Shown here: positions 1 to 6,328 of the stretch, in pieces
How the letters are laid out: each line of letters begins with the position of its first letter
Numbering within the stretch: the first letter of the stretch is position 1
Origin: JAZGER01 sp036480335
Lineage (GTDB): Bacteria > Pseudomonadota > Gammaproteobacteria > DSM-19610
Reading direction: 5' to 3'
Length of the DNA stretch: 8,071 nt
Assembly: GCA_036480335.1 (NCBI GenBank)
Contig: JAZGGH010000026.1
Span: forward strand, 1 to 8,071
Notes under the pieces: generated by a model
Told to the model about the DNA's origin: nothing
What the model saw: the letters and a program-made list of their open reading frames with translations, nothing else
Database searches by the model: none
Position numbers and translations under genes: made by a program

Positions 1-16
1 AACGTACAGCATTCAT
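1..16 (-). CDS. Start of a leftward gene cut by the window edge
   Basis: Only the first codons are visible. On the minus strand an AAGGAG ribosome binding site lies 8 nt before an ATG at 16-14, followed by codons for N-A-V-R before the window ends; a second ATG at 12-10 is in a different reading frame position two codons' distance away and is less well placed. A near-consensus sigma70 promoter lies upstream at 92-120, giving a leader of about 70 nt. That leader contains a short inverted repeat, TCGAT/ATCGA at 44-48 and 54-58, which could be an operator. The product cannot be guessed. The call rests entirely on the ribosome binding site and promoter. Confidence 0.45.
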
Positions 17-90
17 TTTCTCTTCTCCTTATAGTGAATACCCTCGATTAAATATCGATTACTCGCCTTGATGATACAAAGCGGTGTATG

Positions 91-125
91 CACTATAGTC
101 TATGATAAAAGTTGTATCAAGTCCT
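91..125 (-). repeat. Promoter-spanning repeat, copy 1 (partner at 779-813)
   Basis: Positions 91-125 and 779-813 match at 30 of 35 bases without gaps. The block CACTATAGTCTATGATA (91-107 and 779-795) is identical in both. The identity covers the -10 hexamer, most of the spacer and the bases upstream of the -35, so it is wider than a promoter needs. A shared regulator binding site is the natural inference. Confidence 0.75.
92..120 (-). promoter_or_regulatory. Sigma70 promoter for the left-edge gene
   Basis: On the minus strand TTGATA (120-115) is separated by exactly 17 nt from TATAGT (97-92). Each hexamer matches 5 of 6 consensus bases. It points leftward into the edge gene. The whole element lies in a 35-base block repeated with 30 identities at 779-813. 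Confidence 0.65.
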
Positions 126-155
126 AGAGGAGATACCTTTACCCCTATTTAAGGC

Positions 156-186
156 AAAAAAAAAGAAGTGCACGTATGCACTTCTT
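156..186 (-). terminator. Rho-independent terminator of the 142-aa gene
   Basis: AAGAAGTGCA (163-172) and TGCACTTCTT (177-186) form a perfect 10-bp stem with a CGTA loop. Read on the minus strand, the stem is followed by a run of nine U residues (complement of A156-A164). It begins 9 bp after the stop codon of the gene at 195-623. Confidence 0.88.
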
Positions 187-194
187 AAACTAGG

Positions 195-623
195 TTATAA
201 CTGACTGGGAGGATAAGGCCGCCAGCGTTCCTGGACGACATTGCCCTCCCTCACGGTCACAGCTCGGCCAACGCTCAGGCCGGTAGGGGTTTTATACCCC
301 TGCTCGTAAAGTGTTCCTTCGGTCGTCTCTGTGACAGAGACGTGACCCTCCCACCGCATCACACCCTTCTTAAAGGCATGATCGAGCATTTCTGCTCGAA
401 GCCTGCCTTGCGGGAAGGCTGGCGCTGGCCTTAGTGCGTCAGCAACCGCCTGGGAGACAACTTTTGCTGTCTCCGCTTTTTCCAGCTGGGACACTTGTAT
501 CACCGACGCCTGTGCGGGGCTTATTTGAGGCGTCGTTTCCGAAACCTCACTACTCCGTTTACCCTTAGCTCGGACGCTAAGTAAAAAGAGAAAGAAAAAA
601 AACACAAACACACTCTCCAACAT
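195..623 (-). CDS. Hypothetical 142-aa protein with hydrophobic N-terminus
   Basis: I do not recognise this family. The start is supported by an AAGGAAG ribosome binding site 7 nt upstream of the ATG. Residues 5-17 are strongly hydrophobic and unusually Phe-rich, followed by a basic stretch RAKGKR, so the protein is probably membrane-anchored with a short N-terminal segment or carries a signal peptide; no clear cleavage motif is visible. A Ser/Gln/Ala-rich linker (about 24-70) precedes a more structured-looking, Gly/Thr-rich C-terminal part (about 75-142) ending in RPYPPSQL. The gene has its own promoter (780-808), a leader of about 150 nt with a hairpin next to the ribosome binding site, and its own terminator, so it is a self-contained transcription unit. 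Its placement on the mobile element suggests an accessory or transfer-related envelope protein, but this is inference. Confidence 0.65.
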   Translation of the reverse strand: MLESVFVFFFFLFLLSVRAKGKRSSEVSETTPQISPAQASVIQVSQLEKAETAKVVSQAVADALRPAPAFPQGRLRAEMLDHAFKKGVMRWEGHVSVTETTEGTLYEQGYKTPTGLSVGRAVTVREGNVVQERWRPYPPSQL

Positions 624-641
624 AATAACTTCCTTTTATAA

Positions 642-676
642 GCATGGAGAGCATCCGCACAGGATGTCTCCCATGC
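642..676 (-). promoter_or_regulatory. Stable hairpin in the 5' leader of the 142-aa gene
   Basis: The arms at 642-656 and 662-676 pair over about 14 bp, with one offset bulge on each side and a loop of about 5 nt. On the minus-strand transcript the structure ends about 5 nt before the AAGGAAG ribosome binding site (about 630-636), so it could influence translation. Read on the plus strand it is followed by GGGGTTTTGCTT, a weak terminator tail, so a terminator role for rightward transcription is an alternative. Confidence 0.5.
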
Positions 677-778
677 GGGGTTTTGCTTGTAATTGATGTG
701 ACAAGCAACACTTCAGCGTTCAAAAGATTGGACGCTAAATGAGTACACCCCTTATATTCAGGCGATTAGCTTGCAATA

Positions 779-813
779 CACTATAGTCTATGATATAAGT
801 GGCGGCAAGTCCT
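779..813 (-). repeat. Promoter-spanning repeat, copy 2 (partner at 91-125)
   Basis: This is the second copy of the 35-base element, differing at five bases, four of which fall in or beside the -35 hexamer. It lies in the intergenic region between the leftward 142-aa gene and the rightward 75-aa gene. On the plus strand the same block contains TATGAT (789-794), so it might also influence rightward transcription, although no good -35 partners it. Confidence 0.75.
780..808 (-). promoter_or_regulatory. Sigma70 promoter for the 142-aa gene
   Basis: On the minus strand TTGCCG (808-803) and TATAGT (785-780) are 17 nt apart. The -35 matches 4 of 6 consensus bases and the -10 matches 5 of 6. It would give a leader of about 150 nt for the gene starting at 623. 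Its -35 is weaker than that of copy 1, which may make it depend more on an activator. Confidence 0.5.
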
Positions 814-862
814 GGGGTAAGCAGCCAGGTAAAATAATTATGGTATAAAAAAGGAGAAAAAC

Positions 863-1090
863 ATGATCGATTCCCTCCTCTTCGGCATCATCGCATGGCT
901 GGTTTTTCGCGCGTTCTTCAATGCAAAAGAAGCAGCCCCTCAAAATGCAGAAGAATTAGCACAGCAAAATCAAGCACAGCCTGTAGAGCCGTGGTTCAGT
1001 AACGACCCTCTTTCATATAATTCTCTTCACAATATAGGCTTAGATGGCGCAACGTATCATCACTTGTATGACTTATTTGATGATGAATAG
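863..1090 (+). CDS. Hypothetical 75-aa membrane-anchored protein
   Basis: I do not recognise this family. An AAGGAG ribosome binding site (851-856) lies 6 nt before the ATG, which is strong start evidence. Residues 4-19 (SLLFGIIAWLVFRAFF region) form one likely transmembrane helix with few charges. A Gln/Ala/Glu-rich, probably flexible segment follows (about 22-42), then a polar tail rich in Tyr and His ending in the acidic DLFDDE. The likely topology is a single-pass inner-membrane protein with a soluble tail. The gene is divergent from the 142-aa gene and convergent with traG, and it ends in its own terminator at 1110-1176. A TGGTATAAA extended -10 lies at 841-849, but it is too close to the ribosome binding site to be the main promoter. 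The function is unknown. Confidence 0.65.
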   Translation: MIDSLLFGIIAWLVFRAFFNAKEAAPQNAEELAQQNQAQPVEPWFSNDPLSYNSLHNIGLDGATYHHLYDLFDDE

Positions 1091-1109
1091 AGAGACAAAT
1101 CGCAACCGG

Positions 1110-1176
1110 TCAGGGCAGGACGTATTTTCTAACTGAAGTTGAATTCACCAGGCAGCGTCCTGTCCTGATTGTTTTA
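1110..1176 (+). terminator. Terminator of the 75-aa gene
   Basis: TCAGGGCAGGACG (1110-1122) pairs with CGTCCTGTCCTGA (1156-1168) as a 13-bp stem with one G-U pair. The loop is long, 33 nt. The stem is followed by TTGTTTT on the plus strand. The long loop is atypical, so an additional function is possible. Confidence 0.65.
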
Positions 1177-1178
1177 AA

Positions 1179-1208
1179 GAAAGGCCCGCCCAATAAAACA
1201 CAGCCTTT
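1179..1208 (-). terminator. Possible weak terminator downstream of traG
   Basis: AAAGGC (1180-1185) and GCCTTT (1203-1208) can form a 6-bp stem with a 17-nt loop on the minus strand, followed by CTTTAAAAC. It lies 17 bp after the traG stop codon. The stem is short and AT-rich at its base, so the call is tentative. Confidence 0.35.
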
Positions 1209-1224
1209 ACACCCCCCCACACAA

Positions 1225-4200
1225 TCAGTTGCCAGATTTACCTTTGTCCCCACCAAAAAGATCATTCATCGTTTGTTGCTCTTCTGGTGTCATCTGCGGT
1301 ATAGAATCAGAGGGTTTGACCAGCTCATTGGGTACATGCCCCCGGTAAAATGAGGGTGATGGCTCAGGCTTAGGGACATTATCGCCTATTCCGGGTGGGG
1401 GCTCATTAGCATCGAATACCCGAGTCTTGAAACTATCCCACAACTTTTCCCCGCCCCCCATGCCAGCGGTTCTCGCAGATGTCCCCTGAGTGTCCTGTGC
1501 CTCATTAACCTCTGCCCGGATAGCCTGATTCATGCCCCCAAGCCCGCTTGAGAGTACCTGATAGGCCTCTTCAGGGGTTTCTGCCGTTGCCATATCCTGC
1601 ATAATCTGTTCTGCGTGCTGTGCAATCACCGAATTATACCCCGAGCCAGAGACTCTATCCTCTGAATTGCTGGTATTAGTGTGTTTAATGGAGGCAGCGC
1701 CCTGCACTGAATAGCCTCCACTAATTTTACTGATTGACAGTTTACCCCCGGCGGGATTGGTAACAGAAGAAGTCTTACCACCAGTAACACTACCAGTAAC
1801 ACTCTGTGATGAAGACACGCTATCGTTATTGGACTGACCTGCCGTGACATCCAGTCCTGTCGCTGCGTTTAAGATGGCGGCATAATTCAGCCCCGCAGCG
1901 GCCACCTGGGTCCGCAGTGACGCATTATTACCGCTCATCCCGTCAGTGAGGGTATTTGGTTGAGCCATAGAGATTTGCCTTAACTGATTATTAACAACGC
2001 CTGCATCTCCCAAACTGGCTAATAACGCCGCTGCACCGGCCGGATTATTGGCATTAAGGCCGCTAGTGTTCGAAACAGAACTATCGTCCTTTTGCGAATT
2101 ATTCGTATTAGAGGCCTGCCCGGTACTGAAGACCAGAGAGGCCCCCTGACCATCAGCACCCACTGAGGCGTTGACCGTCGCACGCCCAGCAGAAAATGCA
2201 GCCTGCATATTTTGCGGCATCTGACTCATCACCTCAGGATGGGCTTTTGCAAAATCCTGTGCCTGCTGCGGGGTAGGCTTATAATTAACAGGTCGATTCG
2301 TACTTGCGCTGGCCTGAATTTGTTTAGACATATCGTCCCGGGCGCCAGTAAACTGCATCCGCGCACCAAAGTTCACCAGGTCGCCGGAATTTTCTACTTG
2401 CTGCATGTGCGCGAGGTTGTTGAGTAATTCCTGCCCCGACATATCCATCGCAGCAGCCGCATTTTGCACAGCCCCTACCTCCGCCGTTTGCTTGCCCATT
2501 GAGTAGTCAGCGACCGCATTCTGCAGCCCCTGTTGTGACATACCCAGTCTTGACGCTGAATTCTTTATCGCGCTCGCATAACTGAGGCCCTGCCCAGTAC
2601 TGGCCGCCGCGCTAGCCGTTGCATTTTTCTGGACGCCACCTGGAGATCCATCGTTTAACGCCTCGGTAGCGCCTATCGTAGTTCCAGCGTTTTTCTGCGC
2701 CATTTGTCTCGCTACATTGGCATTCTGATTCAAACTCGAGCCCTGACCCATCGAGCTTGCGCTCATGTTTGTTGCAGTCAAAGCCTTCTCCATGAAATTC
2801 TGCGCAGAGGCGTCGGTTTGTGCTTCATGGCCGCCGCTATTGGCTATTGCCTGGCCCCATCCCTGCGACTGCACCATCGATTGCGCCATTGTCGCATTAG
2901 TCCCTGGCTCCAGCGTTTTATTGCCTGCGTCTGACCCTGTTTTTTCCATCGTATTCTGAATATTGCCCGCCATGCTCGCAAGACTGTTGCCACCATATTT
3001 AAACATCACAAAGACAAAGCTGGTAGCCAGCAAGGCCGACCCACTGCGTGAGCGTGAAGCAACAGCAACCGATTGCTCGACTTTATCTGGCAAATTCAAT
3101 ATCGACTGTAACCCCATGGAAAATTTATCGTAATCACCGAATATACTAAAGATATAATCATTGAGAAATGAGAACGAAATAACATCCGTCACTGTCCAGG
3201 CCAGGAACCAAAGAAATGTCATCGACAAATACATGAGGGCGCGACCCGCAATCGGCGTTGCCAGGAACAATAATGCAAAAGGCATAATGCCTAACATTGA
3301 GCCATACAGGACACCGCGCACGACTGGCAACCATTCGTTGCTTGATGCACCAATACCCAGACTCTCCCGCATGAACGACATATTACTAAGCTCGACCATC
3401 GTCTCATCTGCGTTGTTATATTGAAGAATCGACAGAATTTTTTTACTGAAATACAAATTTCGCCAGATATTTGCCGGCGTTATACCCTGCGGGTAATGCA
3501 ATAGCTCACCAGCCATGCTCATACGATTATTGCAACTCAAGCCAAAATTCGCATCGGTTGGATCTAACCCGAGTGACTCACAGGTCGACTGCATGGCCTG
3601 CACATACTCAACCCCGTTAGTCACCATCGTAGGCGCGATAGCACCATCCCAGGAATCTGAACACAACTGAGACGACCCCACCGGGTCTGCACTTGTATAG
3701 ACTATTGAAAAGAAGTGGTCGGATTTTGCCTTGGCAAGCACTGACGGCATATCATTAACCGCATTTGCCATCAGCTCACCGGGCGTAATGACACCTCGCT
3801 TTATCGCCTGAGGCAAACATTTTTGAATATAAGAATCCAACGTCCTGGAGGCATAGGCATCAGAGTAGTTACCAGAGGCTCCAACCGAACGAATAAGCAT
3901 CTCTAAAGCCGATGTCCCAGGGTTATTCTTATATTTGAATAGACCAATGTTACCGGTGTCAATAATATCGACGATGGTTTTTTCGATACCGGATAGATTT
4001 GTGGTGACAAAAACGATCAGATTTGGAATATTTGCAATGGTACGCGATCGATTCTCCACTTCATCCTGCACCAGAATATCACCGGTTCTCATTACCATGG
4101 TCGTATACATTGATGCACCAAGCAAGAAGACAATCACCGCCTGCATCGGCGTGGTTCCGCTACCAAAAATATTAGTAATTGAATTGACCCCGACGGCTAT

Positions 4201-4386
4201 CAAGACGGAAAGCGCAGCAACCGCCATCGCAAGGCCAGTGAAACGGTTATCAGAATAGATCAGTGAGATTCGAGACAGCGCATTGACTGTTGGCTCAAAG
4301 CTGCCGTATGTATAGATTGTCCCATCCAGAGCAAACGCCTGGCCAGGTACCAGGACAAAGAAAAAAAAGAGAAAGAGTGACTTCAT
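1225..4386 (-). CDS. traG: TraG-like mating-pair stabilisation protein, F-type conjugation
   Basis: In F-type systems the TraG N-terminal half sits in the inner membrane and works with TraH and other proteins in pilus assembly. The large C-terminal part is periplasmic and stabilises mating pairs; in F and SXT/R391-type systems TraG also takes part in entry exclusion. Here a signal peptide is visible (about 1-19, ending GQAFA). Hydrophobic segments lie at about 50-73, 80-99, 357-377, 383-410 and 449-470. The segment between them carries Cys190, 242, 269 and 285, possible disulfide partners in the periplasm. Residues 475-1053 are long, Ala/Ser/Asn/Gln-rich and low in complexity, as usual for TraG C-termini. 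At 1053 aa it is somewhat longer than F TraG (about 940 aa). The ATG lies 2 nt after the traH stop, so translation is probably coupled; no strong ribosome binding site is visible. The reading frame is intact. Confidence 0.92.
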   Translation of the reverse strand: MKSLFLFFFFVLVPGQAFALDGTIYTYGSFEPTVNALSRISLIYSDNRFTGLAMAVAALSVLIAVGVNSITNIFGSGTTPMQAVIVFLLGASMYTTMVMRTGDILVQDEVENRSRTIANIPNLIVFVTTNLSGIEKTIVDIIDTGNIGLFKYKNNPGTSALEMLIRSVGASGNYSDAYASRTLDSYIQKCLPQAIKRGVITPGELMANAVNDMPSVLAKAKSDHFFSIVYTSADPVGSSQLCSDSWDGAIAPTMVTNGVEYVQAMQSTCESLGLDPTDANFGLSCNNRMSMAGELLHYPQGITPANIWRNLYFSKKILSILQYNNADETMVELSNMSFMRESLGIGASSNEWLPVVRGVLYGSMLGIMPFALLFLATPIAGRALMYLSMTFLWFLAWTVTDVISFSFLNDYIFSIFGDYDKFSMGLQSILNLPDKVEQSVAVASRSRSGSALLATSFVFVMFKYGGNSLASMAGNIQNTMEKTGSDAGNKTLEPGTNATMAQSMVQSQGWGQAIANSGGHEAQTDASAQNFMEKALTATNMSASSMGQGSSLNQNANVARQMAQKNAGTTIGATEALNDGSPGGVQKNATASAAASTGQGLSYASAIKNSASRLGMSQQGLQNAVADYSMGKQTAEVGAVQNAAAAMDMSGQELLNNLAHMQQVENSGDLVNFGARMQFTGARDDMSKQIQASASTNRPVNYKPTPQQAQDFAKAHPEVMSQMPQNMQAAFSAGRATVNASVGADGQGASLVFSTGQASNTNNSQKDDSSVSNTSGLNANNPAGAAALLASLGDAGVVNNQLRQISMAQPNTLTDGMSGNNASLRTQVAAAGLNYAAILNAATGLDVTAGQSNNDSVSSSQSVTGSVTGGKTSSVTNPAGGKLSISKISGGYSVQGAASIKHTNTSNSEDRVSGSGYNSVIAQHAEQIMQDMATAETPEEAYQVLSSGLGGMNQAIRAEVNEAQDTQGTSARTAGMGGGEKLWDSFKTRVFDANEPPPGIGDNVPKPEPSPSFYRGHVPNELVKPSDSIPQMTPEEQQTMNDLFGGDKGKSGN
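1781..1804 (-). repeat. 12-bp tandem repeat inside traG
   Basis: CCAGTAACACTA (1781-1792) is followed directly by CCAGTAACACTC. On the minus strand it encodes SVTG twice at about residues 862-869 of TraG, in the low-complexity C-terminal region. Gain or loss of a unit would keep the frame. Confidence 0.7.
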
Positions 4387-4388
4387 AA

Positions 4389-5570
4389 CTATTGACCCAC
4401 CACGCTGGTAATTTCCCGAACCGCGTTTTTATTGACCTGACGGTAGCGAACGAGCATTTGATCTAATTCGTTCCTGGTTGTTATGTACGACTGCGCTTGT
4501 GTTTTAAGGAGGGCCCGATCTGTCGCAATTTTAGATAAAATACCGTGAAAATATTTATCGATTACGGCCATACCTGGTAGCTCACACAATTGACCTTCAA
4601 TCTTCTTCGAGACAATAGAGGCCGTATGATAGGAAATCGACTCCATTCGAGCGAAAAGAATTTCCATCATCGTCAGTACGCGCTGGTAGGCAACCATCTC
4701 ACTGAGAGAGGCGATGATTTCTGTTCCACGATCCGCGTAATACGCCGTTTCCAGTATTTTAAAAATGGGTAAAGGTGTCCATTGAATAAAATCGAGATCC
4801 TGCGCTGAATAGGGGGCGGCCTGGTCGTCTCTGACCTTGTCATAGATGCTAGCCAGACTGGTGATAGTTTGCTTCAAGATAGAATTGTTGGCATTCATTT
4901 GTGTGCAGACATCGGATAAATCTGCACTTCTAACCTCTGTCTTACCGTTGATCATATCAATGATCGCATCAGGTTGACTGTTGTTACACTTCGGGATAAT
5001 TTCGGTTTCATACGTTGTCTCACCGGCATTGACGGTATATTTTGTGTAGACATCACCGTAAAGCCCTCGAAGTAGATTGGTGTGCGTACTGTCCATACCG
5101 AACTCCTGACCTATCTTATCGAGCACAGAGCCATTCAGTAGCGTATCTTTAATGATTTGAGGGCACTGTGCGACAGCATTGCTGTCATCTTTAACCTCGC
5201 CTCCATCTGCGGCAATATCCGCCTCAGTTTGTTCAATATTTTTACTGGTTGAGAAAAATTGTCTCGCACCATTTTCAATCTTCGTTTTATACCCTGCGTA
5301 AGACTGTTTCACCCCTGATAATGGGCCATCCATTGCTGCTGTCACCAGAGCACGTGCCGCCTGACATTCATCAGCATAATTTGCGTTAATCGCGGAGGTG
5401 ATTTTTTCGATCTTCCCCATGGATCCGGCAAGATCTTCACTGAGCGTTTTAAGTGCCATATCAAACATGATCGCCGGCGCAGCCTGAATCACCCTCTCAA
5501 ACTTCTCAACGATCATGTCTGCGTCCATGAAACTGATATTACCTAGGAACAAATCACTTCCACCACACCC
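4389..5570 (-). pseudogene. traH: TraH conjugal pilus assembly protein, 5'-truncated
   Basis: TraH is a periplasmic/outer-membrane-associated protein needed for F-type pilus assembly and DNA transfer. The visible frame begins at the family motif GCGGSDLFLGNISF, compared with GCGGIDAYLGSFSF in F TraH, and continues with recognisable landmarks: DECQAARA, LPIFKIL and a polar, coiled-coil-like C-terminus (about the last 45 residues). About 390 residues remain of a usual 450-480. The missing part is the signal peptide and the N-terminal region that precedes GCGG in the family. Upstream codons stay open to 5675 but do not resemble TraH and offer no ATG start or signal sequence. Possible starts are TTG at 5552 or ATG at 5528, both leaving a protein without an export signal. 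It overlaps nothing and ends 2 nt before traG. It is probably non-functional unless a corrected frame or fusion supplies export. Confidence 0.85.
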
Positions 5571-5643
5571 GCATCGCCTCTGACGCTGACCCCCAAAAAT
5601 TTCTCTGCGACCTTCCCAGGCCAGCTGCCAGAAGAATCTATAT

Positions 5644-6111
5644 TTATACCACCCCCCCCTTAAGAGTGGCTGAGTCTACGTTCGTTGATCCCTGCGAGGA
5701 AGAGGCCGATTGTCCTGCGGCCATCAGCGCATTACTCTGATAATTCAATAACGCTGCATTCATAGCCTCAGCGGTATCAGCGCCACCATTCAGGGCCTCA
5801 GAATCACTTTCCAGTGCAGCGCCTGCATAGCGTTCAGCATTATCATACGGGGTTCCACTGGTCGCAGCATTTGCAGCAGTTGCGTTATTCGCACTCACCC
5901 CTGCAGTCGTGTTATCTCCCGTATTGTGAGTGGATGAGGCATCATAGACTTCACTCCGACCTGCGGAGGTGGTCGCTATCGTCAGGCCACCGTCTGCATT
6001 AAGTTGCGCACGGACTGTTGCGTTACCGTCTCTCAGAGCCTGCTGCATGCCCGGTGAAAGTCCCGCTGCATATTCTGGATTGTTTTCCAGTAGCGCCGCA
6101 AACGCGCTTAA
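5644..6111 (-). pseudogene. C-terminal fragment of a second TraG-like protein
   Basis: The frame is open from 6111 (just after a TAG at 6112-6114) to the stop at 5644. Its beginning, around LLENNPEYAAGLSPGMQQAL and the following NATVRAQLNADG, aligns by eye with residues 717-746 of the intact TraG in this window (HPEVMSQMPQNMQ and ATVNASVGADG), with about 12 identities in 31 positions. The rest is the same Ala/Ser/Asn/Thr-rich style. No signal peptide or membrane segments are present, and the only start codon, ATG at 6048, falls inside the aligned region, so this is a gene remnant rather than a full gene. It is divergent enough from the intact traG to come from a different traG allele or element. 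A standalone small protein is an alternative. Confidence 0.65.
5652..5659 (-). repeat. Run of eight G residues on the coding strand
   Basis: Eight C on the plus strand, so G8 in the sense of the traG fragment and traH. As written, the fragment's frame ends just after it at 5644. With seven G residues the fragment's frame would run on without a stop into the traH frame. This makes it a candidate slippage site or a sequencing error site. Confidence 0.7.
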
Positions 6112-6134
6112 CTAATGTCGCGATTGCCTGACCA

Positions 6135-6317
6135 GTGAGTTGGGAGAAAGCATTTGATGTCATGGAAGAGAAATTCAAGGCAGCGCTGAAAAATGGCCTG
6201 AGCAACAACAAGGGCAAACCACCAGAAAAAATGTTTCGTCGGTCGGTATGTTTGGATCTGGCCGGTGTGAATTTGGATGATTATCTGTGCGTGTCGCTCA
6301 ACCACTCAGTGGTCTGA
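6135..6317 (+). CDS. Doubtful 60-aa ORF, possible gene fragment
   Basis: A GTG at 6135 or ATG at 6162 opens a rightward frame that ends at 6317. The translation looks protein-like: a charged, helical beginning (EKAFDVMEEKFKAALKNG) and a DLAGVNLDDYLCVSL segment. I recognise no family. No ribosome binding site sits at a normal distance from either start, and a stop lies just upstream of the GTG, so it may be the tail of a broken gene. The minus strand is also open here in two frames, which weakens the case. It fills the gap between the traG fragment and the integrase module. Confidence 0.3.
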   Translation: MSWEKAFDVMEEKFKAALKNGLSNNKGKPPEKMFRRSVCLDLAGVNLDDYLCVSLNHSVV

Positions 6318-6328
6318 TTGTCTGATTG
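6301..6328. repeat. Palindrome followed by an 8-bp tandem repeat
   Basis: ACCACTCAGTGGT (6301-6313) is a perfect inverted repeat with a one-base centre. It runs directly into TCTGATTG repeated twice (6313-6328). TTGCGCAA, another palindrome, lies at 6333-6340. The cluster straddles the end of the doubtful ORF and could be a protein binding site. Confidence 0.5.

Noticed and set aside
1091..1100. AGAGACAAAT resembling the integrase-side TAAGAGACAA repeats
   Set aside because: It is a single short match far from the attachment region and too short to be significant.
1626..1850. Leftward 74-codon frame inside traG
   Set aside because: It overlaps the traG C-terminal region in another frame and is Leu/Val/Arg-biased in the way shadow frames are.
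2212..4258. Rightward ORFs of 60-107 codons at 2212-2427, 2704-2959, 3161-3424 and 3935-4258
   Set aside because: They lie antisense inside the well-supported traG frame, have no ribosome binding sites and unnatural compositions.
4590..4772. Rightward 60-codon frame in traH
   Set aside because: It is antisense to conserved TraH residues and has no start signals.
6023..6305. Two leftward frames at 6023-6217 and 6108-6305
   Set aside because: They could extend the traG remnant through frameshifts, but their translations do not clearly resemble TraG and no start signals are present.
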